From assembly GCA_009602735.1 (NCBI GenBank), contig WELA01004336.1:452834-483433 (forward strand): DNA of 30,600 bases. Direction: 5' to 3'. Origin of the DNA: Mesotaenium endlicherianum (lineage: Eukaryota > Streptophyta > Zygnematophyceae > Zygnematales > Mesotaeniaceae). A program made the translations under genes and the position numbers. The notes under the pieces are model-generated. The model searched no databases. It had not been told where the DNA came from and saw only the letters and a program-made list of their open reading frames with translations. Of this stretch, positions 19,859-30,364 are shown piece by piece (within the stretch, counting starts at the first letter, position 1; each line of letters starts with the position of its first letter).

Positions 19859-21180
19859 ATTGGCACTTCCGTTCTGCCAATTGTATCCTAGCGCGTTGAG
19901 AGCTTACAATGCTGAAGTCCGGACTAGAGGAACTGACTGTAAACGTAAGCTATGACTGCTGACGGAAACTACTGCAGAATGTTCGCGAGCGAGTTTACTT
20001 CTAGTTTACTTCTGAGCAGATTACCAAGAAATCCTTCAGAAAGGGTTGACAAGAGGACCGAATATTCTGGACCCCATATAAGACTGCCGCAACTCCAGTA
20101 GCTAGAGATAACACGGCCTAGAAGATAAAGTTGGTAAGCAAATGAAAGCAGTTGCTCGATAGACAGTAATCTGAGAGCGTCAAATAGCCGCTTGCACCAA
20201 ATGTGCGGTATACTTGCCGAGCAAACACAGTTCCAAACGGTTGTGATTCGCAATAAGTAGCTTGCTAAGAGTATCTCTGCAAATCAGATAGCAGACTGGG
20301 TGAGTCTTCTAATTGTGACAATACCGTTAACCACCAGCAGCATTGCAGATTCTTAAGGATCCCAGTGAAACTTTCCCCAATGCATGCAGGTTATTATTAC
20401 TTCATTTCTTCCCTAAAGTTCGAACTGGCTCAAACTGGCTCAAGTCGAGTACGGCACGTCGTTCCCCTCCGCTGAGTTCAAGAATCGACACTGGTCGGGC
20501 AGAATCAGGCGGAGCGAGGCGGAATGGGGCGGAACATACACAGACACAAACAGACAATCTACTTTACGCTGCTTCACACCAATACCTGAGTTCCCGCGCC
20601 ACTACGGCGGACACCTCATTGGACCAGATTGAAAACGCGTAAAATCGCGATGGCCAAGTTCTACCTAGTCGGCATCGAGGGCAGAGCCACAAATATAGAA
20701 AATGTGAATCTGCTGACGGCTGATCAAGACCACTTATGCTGGTATGAAAAGGACAGAGGAAGACAACTGGCACGAGAGAAGTTGAAGTCGGGCGGCTCAA
20801 ACTCAGCAAAATCCAGGTCCGTCTTGGAATTGGCAGTACCTGAGACAGGTGACGGTACCTGCAGCCTGTCTGCGGATGATCTGCGGCCACAAGATGCAGC
20901 AGAGCGAGCACAGCGAGTAGAGCGAGCAGTGGCGAGCAGAGCCCAGGCAGAGCTCAGGCAGAGCCCCTTCGGATTTTTTTCCACTTGAAGGGTTGCGGTT
21001 TAGACCGTGTCAGCTGATGTCGGCAGTTCGAAGGGCATGCAGCCCTGTGCAGCCTGATGCAGCATGCAGGCCCCAGGGCATGCAGGGAAGCCTCCCGAAC
21101 ATTATATAGTCCCGTCGTCGTTTCAAGGGGCAGGTCATGGGCGAGTCGAGTTTTGTTACTCCTGTCGAATTCGGTCGAAA
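19859..21180. other. Intergenic; one weak short open frame
   Basis: A frame on the plus strand from ATG 20650 to 20988 (112 codons, start MAKFYLVGIEG) has no recognised domain and a low-complexity second half (RAQRVERAVASRAQAELRQ). A TATA-like word occurs at about 20077 (ccatataagac). I would not call a gene here. Confidence 0.3.
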
Positions 21181-24100
21181 TCATAAATAATTATTAAGTC
21201 AATGTACATCAGTGTACAGGGTCGTACGTTTCCAATAAAAAATATCGACCTCGTTTTGGCCACTGTACACTGGCCCTAAAGCAGGGCTGAGGTTATCGCG
21301 TATCGCCAGCGAGATCAACTATTGCTTTATCATGGCTTTCACAGTAACTTCAGGTTACGTGCACATTGTGAGGCAGCGTCAACTTGCGTAACGTGGCGCA
21401 ACGGGCACATGGCGCTTCAAAGCAGATATAGCTTTTCATACAAATTTTCCACGAGCTAAACATCGTGTTAAACCTCTAAGCAAACGGGAATAAGTAGCGT
21501 CAAACAAGTGTGCATCTTGCTGCATATCGTGCACTTAGCACCCCCCTCCCATGGGCTCATAATCGCGTAATGCCAATCAACACCAAAGGATTATATAAAT
21601 TGTCAGCATCTATAAAGCGCTCGGCGCCCCTAGGAGAGCTTGTCTTTTGACGTTCACGTGTTAGCAGCCACAAATGGAGCCAAACTTTGACTACTTGCAT
21701 ATCGTCGCGCTGTACACCTCTATTCTACGTATCTCCTTCAATACAGAGCCACCTTGCTAGACTTGTTGTCGAATTTGTGCTCGTTGTCAATGGTGTTGTT
21801 GCCCATACTTTCATAACTAAGCGAAAATTGAGATGATCATTTTTTTTGTGCAATTTGTGACATGATATGTTTACTTCACCCTAGAAATGTGCAGGAGATC
21901 AAATGCTCACAATCCATCGACCAAATTGGCATTGGGATTGGACTCTAGCATCGTCAAGTGGAACTTCAAACAAACCCACTCTAGAAATCCTAACGCAAAA
22001 ACCTAGTTGGGATTAGAATCAACAAACAGGATTGCTAGAATTTTGAAAATTGAAGTTGTGTAAGGTTATGAAAGTGTAGTTTGTTTTCTTAGAGCATTTT
22101 ATATGCATAGAGTGTGATTGTAGCAGAATTTTGGTCTTTATTTCAAGTCATTTGGACAAGTATTGAGAAAGTTATGAGTTTTGGGAGTTTTTAGTGAGTT
22201 TTAAATATCACAGATTCAATTCAGTGATAAGGACAGGTCCAGTGACGAAAATTTTGGTTGGAGTCCAAGAAGTAGAACATTGAAACATGAGGGTTCCAGA
22301 AACTACATACAATTACGTAGAGTGCCAAAGTGATCGTGGAATTTCTAGAAACTTCGTGAGAAGTTAGTGGATTGTGTAGTAGAATATTCTAGAGTGCGAT
22401 TGTGTGCGTGTGAGAGTGCTAGCTTGTCCAACTAAGCAAGGTCACCTACATGGAAGAAGCCATGGTAGGAGGTTCTGGAGGTACTTTGCTAGAGAGGACA
22501 CTTAGAATTGAAGCATAAAGAGGAAGCACAAAGAAGTAGCGGGAGTCTTGTCTAGCCTAGTTAGTCTAGTCTAACCTTCTTATCTTGTACACGACTTTTC
22601 TTATTAAAGTGATTTTTTTTCCACTCCTCTCATGTAACTCTCTCTCTCTTGCAAGGGTGGCACACCACCAAACCACTCCACCTTGTGTATGCAACTAGGA
22701 AAGGTCCTCGTGCACGCTTCCACTCGCGGGTGAGGGTGCCTGAGTGTGTATGGACGCACTCCCCGCACCCTTTTCCCTTTCAAGTTGAAACAAGAAGTCT
22801 ATCCTTGCCAACGGTCTTCTAGAAGTCAAAAAGTTGTCAAAACATGGACATTCTTTGACATTCGTGTCTTGCTAAGAATTAAAATTTTGTTAACATATAT
22901 AAAAATTAAATCGCGTGAATTTTTCATTTTTCATTGTGTGAAAGTCATAAATTCTATCCATGGCCGGTAAGCGAAATGATCCAACTCCACTCATGGACGG
23001 TTTTCCTCAATCCACCCTAAGTTCCATTTTAAACAACTTGAAGCTTTTACAAGTTCTATATAGGAAAGCCGGAGCATACATGCAATCGTCAAAAATATGC
23101 TACACATGAAGGAGTCAATACAACCCATTCAATCAAGCCACCTCGTGGACTATTGGCCAGATGAAGGAATTTAATTGGTTCACGGTTCATTTTCGAATTG
23201 ATCATGGACAACTGCTATACAACCACATACAATGTTAATAAGAACGTCATTGTGTGTTCAATATAATATGTCAAGTGAACTTATATATTATACGACATGT
23301 TGTGGTTTTCAAGGTTACAACATAATGTGATAAACACGTGCAAACATGTGGACCAATCACGAACATGAATGAAAACAACCGTGGATTTAAAGTGACGTCT
23401 TGGAATGAAATTTGCCAACACGACCTAAAGTAAATTTGAAAGTGTCAAAGGTGTCGTCACTTTCAAAACAAAATTGGACCTATATAATAACTAGCTTGTA
23501 ATCTACTTCTAGGATTACCCCAAAAATCAAAAATCTTGGTGATTTTTTTTTGGTGACAAAAACGTTGATGCCAGGGTTCGAAAGCAATTTCTAGCCACTT
23601 TCTAGACGGTCACTGGAAAATCGAAATTTGTTTGCGCCGCCCCATGGACCCTTTTTTTGGTATTATTTCTCACTAACAAAAGCACCATCACCTACAAGAA
23701 ACAATTGACGATCTCCGTAGTCACTTAATTGGGCTTTTGCATGTCTTGCTCTTAGATTCTGTCACTAATGAGCAAAAGTACCTAGCTTTACAATTCTTAT
23801 AGGACGTTATGGAATTCATGTCGCGACCACCCATCATCTTGCGGCTGGTACAAAGAAGGAGTGGCTGACGTCAACACCTTAGACTCCATTTATACATAAG
23901 ATGTTTGATGTATGACAACTTACAAGCATCCCGAGACTCGTCGACCAGCACAACCTAATCGTGTTGGTGTATTTAGGAAGTGATTTGCAATTGCATGTGA
24001 AGTGCGTTCAACGAACCAAATTTTTGCAAAATTCAATATTTATAATCTTTAGTTTTGGACCTAGCTGGGTGATAGGTTGATCAATGTCAATTTTTTTTCA

Positions 24101-25443
24101 ATCATCACTTGGGGGCCACCATGGAAAAAATTGGTCACCTCAATTCTATCCTAAATGGCACAATTAGTTAAGAGCAATACTTGACTGGAATTTGAAAACG
24201 TCAATGTTAATAACCCCTTATTCTTAATAATTGGTTGCATAAATGGCAAGCAAGGTTAGAGAGCAAGAGTTAATGTTTTTAGTTAGACATTAGATTGATT
24301 GCACCTCCGTAGTGAATTGAATGACTTTTACCATTTTTATGCTTTTTCTTGATTGGTTGGCAAAAAGAGAACGTGTGAAACATTTTTGAGCTCAAAATGT
24401 CAAAAGTTGTTTTCAAGTTAGTTTATGTTCTTTGGCTTTCGCTTAAAAAAAAGTCTGAGAACTTAGATTGTGACCAGCAACTTTTATGCGTTCTTAGCGC
24501 ACTTTGGTTTCCATTCTAGTTTATGTTCAAGAATCTCCTACCAAATTGAAGACTTACAAGATTTCTCCTATAGAAGAAAATGTGTTGCAACTTTTAACGG
24601 CCATATCTAATCTTCATACATATCATACTCCTACTGTTCCTTCTCTCACATTCTTCAATTAAGCTTTCCTTCTTTCTTTCAGAAATCAAGAAATTTGAAC
24701 ACGGTACAGTGAAATACGCATTACACTTACAACCTATTGGGAATATGTGCCCCCTTAAAAGATGTGAATTCTTGACAAACAAATTATTGGAAAAGATCAT
24801 CGTCATCTACGTAGTTTTTTCTTTTGCATGCATGCAAAAGTTTTATGAAACGGTTCCTCACATACTCCATAGCACGAGTACATTGCCATGTAAAGACACA
24901 AATGCTACTCCAAAGCTGGTAGAATCTAAATTGTATTGACGAGCTTGCAACGACCTTTGGAAGTAGATACACAGTTTTAGAAGGAAGCACTCAAAACACT
25001 TAAATATTACTCAAAAAGACGTCTGAAAGAATATCCCAAAAATGATATGGATCACGTGTCTACCGTCTAACCTCTAATATGTTGCCAAATAACAGTCATG
25101 GAGACATGGCAAGGTACGCTTAACCTAAAAGTAAGTATTATAATGTGTGCGCCAAGGCATCCACTCCAATATAGATGAGGGCTACTCCCTCTAGTGCTAG
25201 TGCGATAGACTAATCTAGCATGGAACCTCTCTTGAAGGTAATGCTGAACTGCCGCGTCCGCGCCTTATTTCAAGCTCCCCACACACGCAGTGTGCCTCTT
25301 TCCACGGCCCACCTCAAAAGCAGGAATAGATCAACCGCCTCATTCATGGCAATTAAGCGAGGCAGAAAAAAGGGAACAGAAATGGGCATCCAAAGAATCT
25401 TTACCCCGTGTTGCACTGGGAGGTAAGGATCGAGTTACCAGCC
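21181..25443. other. AT-rich gene desert
   Basis: About 4.2 kb of strongly AT-rich DNA with many stops in all frames; the longest frames are under 80 codons. It may be decayed repetitive DNA. The most structured part is 22400-23090, described separately. Nothing else was recognised. Confidence 0.5.
22400..23090 (+). mobile_element. Weak candidate for a decayed LTR-retrotransposon 5' end
   Basis: The order of signals resembles an LTR end. A region ending with a short tattaaag element and a T-run (about 22600-22620) is followed by a pyrimidine-rich stretch and TGG-initiated sequence (tggcacaccacc at 22657). An ATG-initiated frame then starts at about 22961 (MAGKRNDPTP), breaking after about 43 codons. 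No second LTR, no polyprotein, no integrase or reverse transcriptase is visible, and no TG...CA boundaries or target-site duplication were found. This is pattern resemblance only. Confidence 0.15.
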
Positions 25444-26097
25444 ACCACCACCACCAGCCTGCTGCTTCCTGCCTGCTTATTTCCTGCCCTCTGCGACACA
25501 AGACCACTCTCCTGCCACCTCCTCCACCTCCTCCTCCTTGGTCCCCCTCCCCCACAGCCCTCATGCTGGCCTCTTCTGGACACCTCAGCCAGTAGACATG
25601 CCCCCTGCCAGGTGTCGGCCATCTGTCCTTCCGCGCAGCCAGCAGCGGAGCCATGTCTGGTACGTGCAAGGGACAGCTGGTCCTGGTTGAGTCCTCCTGC
25701 GGCCTCCTCCAAAGTTGTCCGTAGTAATGCTTGTAGAAGTAGTAGGAGGACGGAGCATGAGCATGAGCCGCCCAGGTGCTTACCAAACCTGAATTCAACA
25801 ATGCACGCAGCGCTGCCTTTGAAGGAAATGCAGTGCCCAACGCCTCTTGTCAGCAGCAGCCTCCATTGATCCTGGCCCGCTCACTCACTACAATTGCCAT
25901 CTGTCCCCCTCGCCCTTTTTCCGGAACCAAATCCACAGTGTGGCAGCCAATGCGGGTGAGCCTTCCTAACAGGGGCAAATCTTGCAAGCACAATCGGCCC
26001 CCTCCCCTCACTTTCCCCAAAGGATGGGAAGACCCGAATCCCTCCCTCCCTCTCTCCCTCCCTATCCTCCTCCCGCCCCCCCTGCCAGCTCGGCTCC

Positions 26098-27549
26098 TCA
26101 GAAGCCCCCCTTCAGCGAGTGCTCGCCGCTGCCGCCGCTGCTGCGGGGCGTGGGCGTGGTGGCGGCCGCGTGGATGTGCACGTTGTACTCTAGCTTGATC
26201 TTGCCCTTGAGGCGGCCGAGCAGGCCCTTCTTGCGCTCGCGGCTGCGCTCCTCCGCGTGCTGCGTCGCCAGCTTCATGGCGTCCTTCATCACGAGCGCGT
26301 GCACCGCCGCCGCCGTCACCTCGTGCACGCGCCCCTCGCGCGCCCACGCGCTGCGCACCTCCTCGATCAGCCGGCTCTCCTGCTCCGCCGCCTCCTCGTC
26401 GCTTGCGCGGCTCCTCCCCCCGGGGCTCACTGCAGACGACGACGCCGACACCCCCGAGTGCGGCACCGCCACGCCCGCCGTCGCCTCCTGCACGGCCGCG
26501 TCCGTCAGCGCCGTCCGCGGGCTCACCGCCCCAGAGCCCCCGTGTGGGCCCGCTACTCCCCCTGAGTACTGCGACACCAGTCGGAAGCTCCCCCCGCTCC
26601 CCCCGCTCCCCCCGCTCTTTCGCAGCGGGGCCCCGTTGCCTGCTCCGCCTGCAGCGGCAGTTACACCTCCTGCCCCTCCCGCTGCAGCTGCACCGGACCT
26701 GGCACTGGCCACCGCCCTGGCCCCGGCTCCAATACCGGCTCCGTTTGTGGCCCCATTTTCAGCGGGCACCTTGAAGCCACGCTCGCCGGCACTGCCGCCG
26801 CCCGCGGCCGCCGCCTCCCTGAGCTGCTCCAGACGGGGGCTTGTCTCTGACATGAGCTGAGTCAGCGCCTTCTGGACGGCCAGGATCTCGCTGTTCATCA
26901 CAAGATCTAGGCCAGCGCTGCTCGACAGGATCTCCTTCATGATGTCCTTCTGCGAGGGCGAGGGGGGGACCATCGCAGCTTCTGCCGCCCCCGCCGCCGC
27001 CCCTGCTGCTGCCGCTGCCTCATCCTCCTCGGGCTTGTCGCTCTCGTCAATCTCGATCACGGGTTTCAGCGTCGGCTGCCGGGGGCTGGGCTTGGGGCTC
27101 CACGTGTCGCCACTGGGACCTGTCGGGGAGGGGATGGACAGTGTGGACGCGCCAGGTGGCGGAGGGGGCTGGGCGGCAACAAGTGACGCGCTCGCCTTCT
27201 TGGCTGCAGCCGACCCATTTTCCTGCCTGCTCTGGCTCGGAGGAGGAGGCGGAGCTGCGCTCCTCTCGGCCGGCTGAGGCGACGCCACCTGTCCCGATTT
27301 CGGCCTCGTCGCACTGCTGCCGCCGCCAGACGATGCGCTCGCCTTCGCTGCCACCTCAGCAGGCCCCGCGCTGCTAGCAGGCACGGGCGGTGGCGCCGGC
27401 ACGGTGCCAGGTGCCGCCGCAGAGACGGCGCCGGGGGTTGGTGCCCCGGGCGTGTCGGGCTCGGCGATTGACTTGAGGAGAGTGCTGAGGGCCTCGAACT
27501 TCTTCTGGCTCTTAGACTTGTTCTTCTCCGCCTGCAGGTTCTGCTCAAC
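26098..27549 (-). CDS. Unrecognised Pro/Ala/Ser/Gly-rich protein, last exon (copy 1)
   Basis: The final exon encodes about 483 residues, ending LKGGF and TGA at 26100-26098. I do not recognise the family. From the likely exon start (Val 1): a Lys-rich predicted helix at about 1-27 (NKSKSQKKFEALSTLLKS); Pro/Ala/Ser-rich disorder 28-160; an acidic patch IEIDESDKPEEDE near 164; a helix at 201-245 (DIMKEILSS, NSEILAVQKALTQLM); a Gly/Ala linker with SGGSGGSGG; and a long C-terminal helix at about 382-452 (EEAAEQESRLIEEVRSAW, then GLLGRLKGKIKLEYNVHIH). The three non-repetitive blocks are the parts likely to be conserved. The acceptor is uncertain: GTGAG| at 27550 or AGCAG| at 27541, both in phase 0. 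Upstream exons are not in the window. A coiled-coil or membrane- or partner-binding adaptor is possible, but that is a guess from composition. Confidence 0.65.
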   Translation of the reverse strand, partial: VEQNLQAEKNKSKSQKKFEALSTLLKSIAEPDTPGAPTPGAVSAAAPGTVPAPPPVPASSAGPAEVAAKASASSGGGSSATRPKSGQVASPQPAERSAAPPPPPSQSRQENGSAAAKKASASLVAAQPPPPPGASTLSIPSPTGPSGDTWSPKPSPRQPTLKPVIEIDESDKPEEDEAAAAAGAAAGAAEAAMVPPSPSQKDIMKEILSSSAGLDLVMNSEILAVQKALTQLMSETSPRLEQLREAAAAGGGSAGERGFKVPAENGATNGAGIGAGARAVASARSGAAAAGGAGGVTAAAGGAGNGAPLRKSGGSGGSGGSFRLVSQYSGGVAGPHGGSGAVSPRTALTDAAVQEATAGVAVPHSGVSASSSAVSPGGRSRASDEEAAEQESRLIEEVRSAWAREGRVHEVTAAAVHALVMKDAMKLATQHAEERSRERKKGLLGRLKGKIKLEYNVHIHAAATTPTPRSSGGSGEHSLKGGF

Positions 27550-27579
27550 CTCACAGCCAACACACGTCCGCACGCACGC

Positions 27580-27785
27580 GCCACCAGGCAGGCAGGCACG
27601 CGAAATGGAAGTGAGTCCCGCTGGCAGAGCATCTGCTGGGGAGAGTGCTAGACAGCTGGCAACACGCACGCACACACAAACACGCAGGCAGGCAGGCAGG
27701 CAGGCGCGGAAGTGAGTCGTGTCGGCTGAGCATCTGCAGGGAAGAGTGCTAGACAGCTGGCAGGTGCAAGTGACACAGAGAGGGG
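27580..27785. repeat. Two ~100-bp tandem minisatellite units, duplicated-segment copy 1
   Basis: Two units share (CAGG)n, then ggaagtgagtc, gagcatctgc, gagtgctagacagctggca. The second unit begins about 100 bases after the first, with several substitutions (gctgggg against gcaggga). They lie just upstream of the exon on the minus strand, in intron. Confidence 0.75.
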
Positions 27786-28021
27786 GGGGACAAAGAGGGC
27801 TCTCACTCACCCACCCACCCCACCCGCACAGGTAACAAGCCCCCATGGTGGTTTGGCACACGCGGGGCACCCCACAGAACAAGATTCCATTCGAAAGAAC
27901 CCGTTCAAGTAGCAGGACAAACATGAGAAAACGACACACCAGAGAGAGAGAGAGAGACCGCACCTGCATGCTGCTTGCAAGAGAGCGCCCAGGGAGGGGG
28001 AGAGGGGAGGGGGGGGTTTTG

Positions 28022-28022
28022 N
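28022..28022. other. Single N joining the two identical segments
   Basis: The N sits exactly between the last base of copy 1 (ggttttg) and the first base of copy 2 (accaccaccaccagcc). This placement suggests a contig join rather than an ambiguous base. A minus-strand open frame running through it (28419 down to 26098) is therefore chimeric and not a gene. Confidence 0.9.
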
Positions 28023-28676
28023 ACCACCACCACCAGCCTGCTGCTTCCTGCCTGCTTATTTCCTGCCCTCTGCGACACAAGACCACTCTCCTGCCACCTC
28101 CTCCACCTCCTCCTCCTTGGTCCCCCTCCCCCACAGCCCTCATGCTGGCCTCTTCTGGACACCTCAGCCAGTAGACATGCCCCCTGCCAGGTGTCGGCCA
28201 TCTGTCCTTCCGCGCAGCCAGCAGCGGAGCCATGTCTGGTACGTGCAAGGGACAGCTGGTCCTGGTTGAGTCCTCCTGCGGCCTCCTCCAAAGTTGTCCG
28301 TAGTAATGCTTGTAGAAGTAGTAGGAGGACGGAGCATGAGCATGAGCCGCCCAGGTGCTTACCAAACCTGAATTCAACAATGCACGCAGCGCTGCCTTTG
28401 AAGGAAATGCAGTGCCCAACGCCTCTTGTCAGCAGCAGCCTCCATTGATCCTGGCCCGCTCACTCACTACAATTGCCATCTGTCCCCCTCGCCCTTTTTC
28501 CGGAACCAAATCCACAGTGTGGCAGCCAATGCGGGTGAGCCTTCCTAACAGGGGCAAATCTTGCAAGCACAATCGGCCCCCTCCCCTCACTTTCCCCAAA
28601 GGATGGGAAGACCCGAATCCCTCCCTCCCTCTCTCCCTCCCTATCCTCCTCCCGCCCCCCCTGCCAGCTCGGCTCC

Positions 28677-30128
28677 TCAGAAGCCCCCCTTCAGCGAGTG
28701 CTCGCCGCTGCCGCCGCTGCTGCGGGGCGTGGGCGTGGTGGCGGCCGCGTGGATGTGCACGTTGTACTCTAGCTTGATCTTGCCCTTGAGGCGGCCGAGC
28801 AGGCCCTTCTTGCGCTCGCGGCTGCGCTCCTCCGCGTGCTGCGTCGCCAGCTTCATGGCGTCCTTCATCACGAGCGCGTGCACCGCCGCCGCCGTCACCT
28901 CGTGCACGCGCCCCTCGCGCGCCCACGCGCTGCGCACCTCCTCGATCAGCCGGCTCTCCTGCTCCGCCGCCTCCTCGTCGCTTGCGCGGCTCCTCCCCCC
29001 GGGGCTCACTGCAGACGACGACGCCGACACCCCCGAGTGCGGCACCGCCACGCCCGCCGTCGCCTCCTGCACGGCCGCGTCCGTCAGCGCCGTCCGCGGG
29101 CTCACCGCCCCAGAGCCCCCGTGTGGGCCCGCTACTCCCCCTGAGTACTGCGACACCAGTCGGAAGCTCCCCCCGCTCCCCCCGCTCCCCCCGCTCTTTC
29201 GCAGCGGGGCCCCGTTGCCTGCTCCGCCTGCAGCGGCAGTTACACCTCCTGCCCCTCCCGCTGCAGCTGCACCGGACCTGGCACTGGCCACCGCCCTGGC
29301 CCCGGCTCCAATACCGGCTCCGTTTGTGGCCCCATTTTCAGCGGGCACCTTGAAGCCACGCTCGCCGGCACTGCCGCCGCCCGCGGCCGCCGCCTCCCTG
29401 AGCTGCTCCAGACGGGGGCTTGTCTCTGACATGAGCTGAGTCAGCGCCTTCTGGACGGCCAGGATCTCGCTGTTCATCACAAGATCTAGGCCAGCGCTGC
29501 TCGACAGGATCTCCTTCATGATGTCCTTCTGCGAGGGCGAGGGGGGGACCATCGCAGCTTCTGCCGCCCCCGCCGCCGCCCCTGCTGCTGCCGCTGCCTC
29601 ATCCTCCTCGGGCTTGTCGCTCTCGTCAATCTCGATCACGGGTTTCAGCGTCGGCTGCCGGGGGCTGGGCTTGGGGCTCCACGTGTCGCCACTGGGACCT
29701 GTCGGGGAGGGGATGGACAGTGTGGACGCGCCAGGTGGCGGAGGGGGCTGGGCGGCAACAAGTGACGCGCTCGCCTTCTTGGCTGCAGCCGACCCATTTT
29801 CCTGCCTGCTCTGGCTCGGAGGAGGAGGCGGAGCTGCGCTCCTCTCGGCCGGCTGAGGCGACGCCACCTGTCCCGATTTCGGCCTCGTCGCACTGCTGCC
29901 GCCGCCAGACGATGCGCTCGCCTTCGCTGCCACCTCAGCAGGCCCCGCGCTGCTAGCAGGCACGGGCGGTGGCGCCGGCACGGTGCCAGGTGCCGCCGCA
30001 GAGACGGCGCCGGGGGTTGGTGCCCCGGGCGTGTCGGGCTCGGCGATTGACTTGAGGAGAGTGCTGAGGGCCTCGAACTTCTTCTGGCTCTTAGACTTGT
30101 TCTTCTCCGCCTGCAGGTTCTGCTCAAC
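28677..30128 (-). CDS. Unrecognised Pro/Ala/Ser/Gly-rich protein, last exon (copy 2)
   Basis: Identical in translation to the exon at 26098-27549, with the same stop (28679-28677) and the same two candidate acceptors (before 30128 or 30119). If the duplicated segment is an assembly redundancy, this is the same exon counted twice. If it is a true tandem duplication, both copies would end as intact 3' exons, but copy 1 would lack its upstream exons, because the segment holds no other coding exon I can see. Confidence 0.5.
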   Translation of the reverse strand, partial: VEQNLQAEKNKSKSQKKFEALSTLLKSIAEPDTPGAPTPGAVSAAAPGTVPAPPPVPASSAGPAEVAAKASASSGGGSSATRPKSGQVASPQPAERSAAPPPPPSQSRQENGSAAAKKASASLVAAQPPPPPGASTLSIPSPTGPSGDTWSPKPSPRQPTLKPVIEIDESDKPEEDEAAAAAGAAAGAAEAAMVPPSPSQKDIMKEILSSSAGLDLVMNSEILAVQKALTQLMSETSPRLEQLREAAAAGGGSAGERGFKVPAENGATNGAGIGAGARAVASARSGAAAAGGAGGVTAAAGGAGNGAPLRKSGGSGGSGGSFRLVSQYSGGVAGPHGGSGAVSPRTALTDAAVQEATAGVAVPHSGVSASSSAVSPGGRSRASDEEAAEQESRLIEEVRSAWAREGRVHEVTAAAVHALVMKDAMKLATQHAEERSRERKKGLLGRLKGKIKLEYNVHIHAAATTPTPRSSGGSGEHSLKGGF

Positions 30129-30158
30129 CTCACAGCCAACACACGTCCGCACGCACGC

Positions 30159-30364
30159 GCCACCAGGCAGGCAGGCACGCGAAATGGAAGTGAGTCCCGC
30201 TGGCAGAGCATCTGCTGGGGAGAGTGCTAGACAGCTGGCAACACGCACGCACACACAAACACGCAGGCAGGCAGGCAGGCAGGCGCGGAAGTGAGTCGTG
30301 TCGGCTGAGCATCTGCAGGGAAGAGTGCTAGACAGCTGGCAGGTGCAAGTGACACAGAGAGGGG
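30159..30364. repeat. Two ~100-bp tandem minisatellite units, duplicated-segment copy 2
   Basis: The same pair of units as at 27580-27785, including the CAGG runs and the internal substitutions, as expected from the exact duplication. Confidence 0.75.

Larger units (their letters stand above)
25444..28021. repeat. Exact 2,578-bp duplicated segment, copy 1
   Basis: This segment recurs at 28023-30600 with a constant offset of 2,579. Every block I compared is identical, including homopolymers (the G8 near 27782, the final G8TTTTG), noncoding flanks and microsatellites. Left of 25444 the sequence is unique AT-poor flank (ggatcgagttaccagcc). It contains the 3' exon described at 26098-27549. Confidence 0.95.

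Noticed and set aside
25982..26860. A 292-codon plus-strand frame (and its copy at 28561-29439)
   Set aside because: Ser/Pro/Ala/Arg-rich shadow of the minus-strand exon. The minus frame has charged helical blocks and a plausible splice acceptor.
26098..28419. A 773-codon minus-strand frame spanning both repeat copies
   Set aside because: It reads through the N at 28022 and fuses copy 2's 3' flank to copy 1's intron and exon, so it is a product of the join.
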